Part shown: positions 57,937 through 64,000 of the stretch, piece by piece
How the letters are laid out: the number at the start of each line of letters is the position of its first letter
Numbering within the stretch: the first letter of the stretch is position 1
Assembly (NCBI GenBank): GCA_009746045.1
Contig: RPFO01000175.1
Location: 1,669,898 to 1,733,897, forward strand
Reading direction: 5' to 3'
DNA from: Mesostigma viride
Lineage: Eukaryota; Streptophyta; Mesostigmatophyceae; Mesostigmatales; Mesostigmataceae
DNA: 64,000 nt
Position numbers and translations under genes: made by a program
Notes under the pieces: model-generated
Database searches by the model: none
The model's input: only the letters and a program-made list of their open reading frames with translations
What the model was told of the DNA's origin: nothing

Positions 57937-60900
57937 CTACTGGGGTTCATTCTGCGCCGCGACCTCTTCATCACCTGCATCATTTCCGGCCTCTCTTATA
58001 GAACCCTGCCCACCCGCTTCGCCATCCACCCCCGCCTTGGCACCGTCTGACAGACCCTCGCCACCTGCTCCACCCGAGGTGGCATCAGCACCGTCAGCGT
58101 CCACGCATTTGGCTCCAGAACCATCCGGCGAATCCCCCGGCTGACTCGAAGCAGATCCCGCAGCACCCCCATCCACAGAGCCAGGTTGACCCACCGGCGG
58201 TGGCGGTGGAATGCTGACGCCCGGAGGCAGGGGCGGCGGGGGGGGTGGGGCGCCGAGCACGCCATCCCCTGATGGGACGGGCAGTGTCCCGAAGGACACG
58301 GGTGGCCCGGGCTCAAATGGGGTCTTGCGATATGGGCCCTTGCCACCTTCCACGAGAGCCTGCCCACACGGGGAAGTGTCCCACATAACGCAGCGGCACA
58401 CAGGCGAGGTGATCTGTATGAGGAAAACGAGCGACAGGAATGTACATGTGCACAACCCTCAGGCATCCTACAATGCAAACCACCAACAACAACCATTATT
58501 GAAATGTCCTGCAACAGCTAGCAGGAGTACGATGGAGGCAGCTACAAGTAAGTACGTGCTTGCGTGTCATGCGCATGGGCATGCCACGGAGTACTATGCT
58601 AATCTCATTAGAAAAATAATTACACGAATGTTACAAATATCGCCTGCATCATGCCCCAACCATACAGTCACACATAGATAGGCATGAGGCAGCTACCCTC
58701 GCATTGGAAAAAACCTTGATAGACACCCGGAAGCTCTCTCGGGGGGATCTTCTCCTCTGCTTTTTCAAACTTTCTACTCCTCACTGCATGCCCATCCTGT
58801 ATCCGAGACACGTACTCTCTCTGGGGGAAGACGTAGATGAACTCCCCCCCAGCCTTCTTGCCTCTTCCTTTGTAACTCCTCTTCCTATCCCTTTGCAACT
58901 TACTTGTGACATCTGGCTGAACACTCACGTTGGGGAAGACGTAGATGAACTTTGTCTCCTGCGTGAACGGCACGGGCCGGTAGGCGATGCAGATGTCGCA
59001 CAGCTCGCAGTTGTAGCGGTACTGCTTCTCCAGGCCCTTCTCCCTGCCAGCGTGTGTGTGCATATGCAGAGAAGAGGGGAGGGGGAGAGGGGAGGAGAGG
59101 AGGGGTGGGGGAGAGGGGGAAGAAGAGGTAGGGGGAGCGGGAAGGGGAAGGGAGACTAGAGGGAAAATTGTAAGTACAGTGAATACCATACTCTAAGGAA
59201 ATGCAGTGAATAAATGAAGCAAACACAAATAGGGAACACAGACACACACTATGTACGCGGACACAGCAAGAACAGACAGTGAAGGGACTCAATAACCTGT
59301 ACACAGGCGCCGTTTGATAAAAAACCATCGCCACCACGGGTGATGCGAGGAATACATGGAACCATTCGTTGAACCATACGACAAACCAAGGCTTCATAAG
59401 GTGCATGATGGTTGGATGGGTGGATGCTGGCTGCTCAGTCATGGGACCTTGGCACACAATAAAACCAATACCACGGGACCGTAAAGCCTAAGAGTCACAA
59501 GCACGACGGAGAGCATGCGCATGTCCTTTGATCACGCCTATCACGAGCATGAGGCCCGTATCTAGCAAGTATAAAGGAATGATTTAAACATGAAAGCTGT
59601 GACCTGCCCTACCGTTTTATCGTCTTGACCTCCCCCTTGACCACCGCCAGCAGGCACATGTCCTTGGCCATGTCAACGACCCGCGAGTTGTCGGTGCGGC
59701 GCTCCGGCATCTCCTCCAGGTGGCGCGCTGCGGGGCGTGATGGGCAGGTGGCGGCGGCACAACGAGCGACGCTAGCACCCACGCTCACGCGCACCCTCGC
59801 ACCCACCCACATGGCACGGCTGGCACGCAGCCACACGAAACAAATGACGCGAGCGCGACCGGCCATGCATGCACAAACGATAGGCCGTGCACAAACACAA
59901 CCAGCAACTTGTATAGAACAGCACCATGCACATGCATCGACTCGGCTTTGCACATGCACTTGGCCATGCACGTACAGGCAGGCCCACATACAGCAAGCGC
60001 CACACCCGCATGACCATGCATGCGGCTCCCCCCACCCCCACCACAGCACATGTACGCACAGCACCACCAGCCATTCGCATGTGACCGGTGAAGCCCAGGT
60101 ACAAATGGACATGACCACTGCCCACACGCAAATTGGACGCCCCCCGCAATACATGTACAAAGCCAAGCACGCAGTCCGAGATAAAAAAGCCAGCACACAC
60201 ACACATACACACCTCGCCGCGCAACCTAAGGGACCAGCAGTGAAAGCATACACGACCACCACCCAGCAAACGAAAGAAGAAACCAACAGGATAGCAAAGC
60301 GAAGCAGCGCGACATGAGACGATGCCAAGTGTCGCCATTTCTGTGTGTTCAAGGGCGTGTTCACACTCAAACCCATGACCTGGGCACTATCCATAAAAGA
60401 AGCTCAAATAAAAAAGACTTGAGAGATGTGGCTGCCCGGTAGAGCAGGGGATGAGTGCAGGGGTGTGTTAAGGGCAGGGGGTTGTGTTAAGGGAATGGGG
60501 GTGTGTTAGGCGAATGTGCGTCAAGGGGGATATGCCGGAGTCCAAAGCGACCACGTCGACCCTGTCATACGCGGCGTAAGAAGTGGGCTACCTGCCCACG
60601 CAGAGACTAAGCGCGCGAGCACGCTCGCCTGCGCTTCATCCAGCATGCGCATTGCGTGTGCCTCTCCCACTGACCAGCTTTATGCAGATGGGGGACCATG
60701 CACCGCACTTGTACACACTTTTCATAGTTGCAACGTCCAATGTACCTTGGCCCACTGGCTTCACCTAGCTCTGTGAACAAGTGTGAGGACCGCAGCACCT
60801 GTGCAGAACACAGCGTCCTACAGCACCTCGTCCGTAGCGCATGGACACGTGCCAGCACTCGTGGTAGCTATTGTCTGTACATCCACTGTACTCAATTAAC

Positions 60901-63832
60901 GCCCACTGTACAAGGTACTCCATCGAGACAGGGGCATGATGGGCAATAATTCTGGCGGCCCTCAAGTCCTGCGGACTATAACGTCGATAGGCCCGATGTA
61001 CTCAATCAACTCCAATGTACTCACATGAGAAAATGGTATCTGTACACACAAGCATGCACTCGCGTGCTCGTGCAGCACTCGCGTGCTCGTGCAGCACTCG
61101 CGTGCTCGTGCAGCACTCGTGCTACGCATGCGCCTTCTCTCAGGTATATCCCACACTTCAGGGCGGGAGATACATTCGCACATACTAAGGTAGGCATGGT
61201 GGGTATTCATATACTATACATGCATATACAATTTATTTCTATTATACCATTGCATACAATTGTATACTTGACACTCGCATACACCAGAGTACCCCCCCAC
61301 TTACCCAGCTTCATGCAGAAGTGGGCGCACGCGCTACAGTTGTAGACCACGCGTGTGGCCTCTCGCGCCGACCGCGCCCGCTTCTCCTCCTCTCGTTGCC
61401 GCACGCTCCAGCCGCCCCGCTCCTCACCGTCATCCTGTCAGGGTCACAGGTTGGAGGGTGTGAGGCAACCACCAAGACATGAGGTTGTGATCGAAGAAAC
61501 AAACCAGCACGCTCCTCACCGGCATCCTGTACAAGTCACAAAGAAGACGTGGCCAAAAGGATACAAACACATATAAAACATAACACATGGTGGAGGTGGA
61601 GGTGAGCCCATGGCCGCGCTCCTCACCACCACCCTGTGGCTTGCACAATGTGGGAACGCAAGAAAGGCAAGATCAATGAAATAAAACACGAAACGCCGTG
61701 TCTCGAATTCCAGAGTGGATGCAAGTAAATCATAGGGTTGAGGGCAAGGTGCCCGAGCCACCGGGCACCATGCCCATCATCCAACAGGGCACAAATGTCG
61801 AGGTAGGATAGGACATCCGCCAAGACATCAGGATGTTGATTGGATTGAGTCAACCAGTGCGCCCCTTCTCCTGCAAGCACCAAAAAGGCTCCATCGACAA
61901 TGACCTTGTCATCGCTGCTGGCGTGCGGCATATGGGAGAACAGGCACCAGCGCGCCACCACCTCCACCACACACACATATGGGAGAACGGGTACCAGCGT
62001 ACGACACATGGGAACAGGCGCGCATGCATGCCTGTACCTTGTCATCGCCACCAGTGTAAGGCACATGGGAGAACAAAAGGTGCGAGCCGTGTCGCTGCGG
62101 ACAGTACAAGTAAGTCTGGGCAAGCGTGAGAACAAATGAAACGATGCAAGGTACCTTGTCGCCGCTGACGTAGAGCCCATCATGGCACAAGCCACGTTGA
62201 ACCAGATTCAACAACTTACGGTACCTTGTCGCCGCTGACGTAGAGCCCATCATGGCACAAGCCACGTTGAACCAGATTAAACAACTTACGGTACCTTGTC
62301 GTAGCTGACGTAGAGCCCATCATGGCACAAGCCACGTTGAACCAGATTAAACAACTTACGGTACCTTGTCGTAGCTGACGTAGAGCCCATCATGGCACAA
62401 GCCACGTTGAACCAGATTAAACAACTTACGGTACCTTGTCGTAGCTGACGTAGAGCCCATCATGGCACAAGCCACGTTGAACCAGATTCAACAACTTACG
62501 GTACCTTGTCGTAGCTGACGTAGAGCCCATCATGGCACAAGCCACGTTGAACCAGATTCAACAACTTACGGTACCTTGTCGTAGCTGACGTAGAGCCCAT
62601 CATGGCACAAGCCACGTTGAACCAGATTCAACAACTTACGGTACCTTGTCGTAGCTGACGTAGAGCCCATCATGGCACAAGCCACGTTGAACCAGATTCA
62701 ACAACTTACGGTACCTTGTCGTAGCTGACGTAGAGCCCTTCTTCGTCCGGCTTGAAGCGGTAGCCGTTGGACTTGGTCAGCGCATTGGTAGCCTGGCAAT
62801 GCAATGTTAGTGTAACAAGAACGGCAGTATTAATAGAGCAGCAACACAAACGATAGTGTAGCAAGAACGGCAGTAATAATAGAGCAGCAACACAAACGAT
62901 AGTGTAACAAGAACGACAGTAATAATAGAGCAGGATGATCGGTAACGGCGTAGCATGTTGACTCAACAACCATTGGACTTGGTCAGCCTGTTTCATGGCC
63001 TGGTGCAGCAGGCAATGTGTGAAGTGTGCCATGACAGCGAGCAAGAGCCGATGGCATGCGCATCCATGCGCGCGGCAAAAGGCTGCCGTGCCCCTATAGG
63101 CTGCACCCACGGACAGGTGCAGCCGTGCCTGACACTGTGAAACGTGGCGCAAACTACCTGTACTATACACGTCGTGCAGGGCATGCCCGATGGCCAGCGG
63201 CATGGCATGCAGGACAGAGGGGGCAAGATCACATGACTCCATGGCCATGGGGTGCCCCACCAGGTGGGGTCACTGCCGGCATTTACTAGAAGAATCTAAA
63301 TTATACAAGAGCGGATACTACTTTAAAAATACTAGCACAAGAATTGATAGAAGTAGTATAAGGATAGGGCCATGGTCAGCCTCCACTTTGCCACAGCCAT
63401 GGGTTGACGGCCCAGAAGCAAGGCAGCCAGCATAAGCCCGCCAACGTGGGGACCGTAACAATAAAACGTAACCCAAACAGCAGGCTTGAAGTAAGAAGAG
63501 GCCCAATAAGAAGTAAAAGAAGAGGTTGAAAAGAGGCTTGAAAAGAGGCTCAAATCAGAGGCGCAAGGTACGTACTAATGCCACACTGAGCTAGCGGCAT
63601 CAACTGTCTCAGTTGCTCACGTCAGCAGAGACAGCACTTTTAGCCATGAAAATCCAGCCATGTTAGACCCATGAAAATCCATCAAATTTGGACCCATCAG
63701 ACACCGCCAGGGTGAACCCCCGAGGGCCCACGTGTTGGGTGCCGCACAATCAGCTCTGCTTCAAGGCAAGCGCGCTTCTGGCACACGCACCTGCTGCTTC
63801 TCCACAAAGTCGACGAACGCCATTTGCCGCAC
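57937..63832 (-). CDS. STEEP1: RRM-STEEP1 (CXorf56/UPF0428)-like gene, six exons, 5' end beyond window
   Basis: Exons by GT-AG and phase: 63791-63832, 62715-62792, 61305-61434, 59613-59727, 58929-59043, 57937-58413 (stop TAG). All five junctions join in frame (phases 0,0,1,2,0). Exons 1-2 (MAFVDFVEKQQ, NALTKSNGYRFKPDEEG, LYVSYDK) look like the RNP1 strand to last strand of an RRM. Exon 3 is charged and ends VVYNCSACAHFCMKL; exon 4 has HLEEMPERRTDNSRVVDMAK; exon 5 has KGLEKQYRYNCELCDICIAY and KFIYVFPN. This is the STEEP1 layout: CxxC, Leu-Pro-Arg-(T)D-S-R-V-(I/V)D, EKQYR, CxxC, IYV. Human STEEP1 helps STING leave the ER; plant homologues are uncharacterised. The last exon is Pro/Gly-rich without known domain, and its membership is the least certain. 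RRM fusion is inferred from splicing phase. Confidence 0.75.
58822..58853 (-). repeat. Partial duplicate of exon 5 end
   Basis: GGGGAAGACGTAGATGAAC here repeats 58932-58950 (end of exon 5). The copy lacks the GTGAGT donor (CCCAGAGAG instead), so it is not a usable exon edge. Confidence 0.7.
60655..60705 (-). repeat. Diverged duplicate of exon 3 end with splice donor
   Basis: On the minus strand TACAAGTGCGGTGCATGG ... ATCTGCATAAAGCTG|GTCAGTGGG parallels exon 3 end TACAACTGTAGCGCGTGC ... TTCTGCATGAAGCTGG|GTAAGTGGG at about 70 percent identity. It keeps CxxC-like and donor positions but Trp/Ser replace the second Cys region. Confidence 0.6.
61056..61121. repeat. 19-bp tandem repeat in intron 3
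   Basis: Three full copies of GCACTCGCGTGCTCGTGCA and a partial fourth. Confidence 0.85.
61418..61645 (-). repeat. Three imperfect copies of exon 3 start with acceptor
   Basis: GCTCCTCACCGTCATCCTGT (exon 3 edge, 61419-61438) recurs as GCTCCTCACCGGCATCCTGT (about 61511) and GCTCCTCACCACCACCCTGT (about 61618), spacing about 92 and 107 bp. Confidence 0.75.
62151..62710 (-). repeat. Eight 70-bp tandem units derived from exon 2 end plus splice donor
   Basis: Units start at 62151 and every 70 bp to 62641 and each begins GTACCTTGTCG(T/C)(A/C)GCTGACG. On the minus strand each unit reads GGGCTCTACGTCAGC(T/G)(A/C)CGACAAG|GTACCGTAAG, the real exon 2 end and donor at 62711-62738, followed by 40 bp of intron. 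The first two units (62151, 62221) have GCC for GTA, changing Tyr to Gly in YDK. Alternative use of these donors would not change the upstream exon frame unless the duplicated coding bases were retained. Confidence 0.95.
62808..62932. repeat. 46-bp tandem repeat, about 2.7 copies
   Basis: Units start at 62808, 62854 and 62900 with TAGTGTAACAAGAACG; just outside exon 2 on its acceptor side. Confidence 0.88.
62968..63013 (-). repeat. Diverged duplicate of exon 2 start with acceptor
   Basis: CCATTGGACTTGGTCAGC ... GGCCTGGTGCAGCAGGCAATG parallels exon 2 edge CCGTTGGACTTGGTCAGC ... TAGCCTGGCAATGCAATG (62765-62806). Confidence 0.65.
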
Positions 63833-64000
63833 CTGCAGGGTGCCCGGAGCGGCGAAGCCACAAAACGATGGGAAACACGAGAGAAGGGATCAGAACACGC
63901 CCAATGGGTGACTAGAAACAAGCCAGGCTACTCGGGCTTGCAAACTAGAGCGAGAGCGAACAAGAGCAACAGCGACGTTCAAAACTGCAGCCAAAGGTAT
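63833..64000. other. Intron or upstream sequence of the RRM-STEEP1-like gene
   Basis: Begins with the acceptor CTGCAG (minus) of the 42-bp exon; nothing else recognised before the window ends. Confidence 0.5.

Noticed and set aside
59609-60394. 261-codon minus-strand ORF containing exon 4
   Set aside because: Only 59613-59727 is protein-like and bounded by splice sites; the rest is Cys/Val-rich intron translation.
62151-62710. CRISPR array from regularly spaced repeats
   Set aside because: The units are contiguous 70-bp tandem repeats without unique spacers in a eukaryotic intron.

Overview
The window is nuclear DNA of a eukaryote, most likely a green alga of the Chlamydomonadales/Volvocales type. 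The grounds are short exons with GT-AG introns rich in GTGCATGC-like and minisatellite sequence at the right end, a tyrosine-recombinase retrotransposon of the PAT/Ngaro kind, intron-containing hAT transposons, and the absence of any bacterial gene organisation. The species call is inference. About 54 of 64 kb is a nest of transposons inside transposons; one split host gene occupies the right end.

Region 1 (1-20751): an internally deleted hAT transposon is the base layer. A complete Ty3/gypsy chromovirus (370-14616; 570/571-bp LTRs; duplicated target CTCAC) sits in it, and so does a PAT/Ngaro-like element with split direct repeats (15307-20695). The chromovirus carries a small ORF upstream of gag that looks like the RNase H1 hybrid-binding domain and two GC-rich ORFs of unknown function downstream of pol. 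It was later hit twice: a 1689-bp TIR element between gag and pol (target TTAG) and an unclassified 1768-bp insert in the reverse transcriptase (target AAAGT).

Region 2 (20931-36286): a second copy of the TIR element (target TTAA) carrying a 5'-truncated LINE tail; a LINE 3' fragment; a (CAA)n tract of about 0.92 kb; and a long degenerate LINE with APE endonuclease and RT, interrupted by two hAT elements (25442-26830, target CCGCCTAC; 29565-32914, target AACTGGGC). A 414-bp TA-flanked MITE and a degenerate third relative of the TIR element follow.

Region 3 (36287-54526): a minus-strand Copia-like LTR element (E1, target TGTGA, 685-bp LTRs with termini AGTTAAC...GTTAACT) split that TIR-element relative. 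E1 contains a 1322-bp hAT derivative in its 5' ORF and an 8875-bp insertion in its pol (target CCTCC). The insertion is bounded by perfect 76-bp palindromes and contains a plus-strand Copia-like sister (E2, 39472-47494) with intact gag and pol. In E2 the pol order appears to be integrase, protease-like domain, RT, RNase H, which is unlike both classical Copia and Gypsy order.

Region 4 (54527-64000): remains of the split TIR-element relative, a broken coiled-coil retroelement ORF1-like remnant, then a minus-strand host gene running off the right edge. Six exons join in phase and encode the C-terminal half of an RRM, a STEEP1 (CXorf56/UPF0428)-like double CxxC domain and a Gly/Pro-rich tail. 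Its introns hold repeated copies of the gene's own exon edges and splice sites, including eight 70-bp tandem units. All coordinates of insertion boundaries come from reading target-site duplications and repeats directly; family names rest on recognised motifs, not on database searches.
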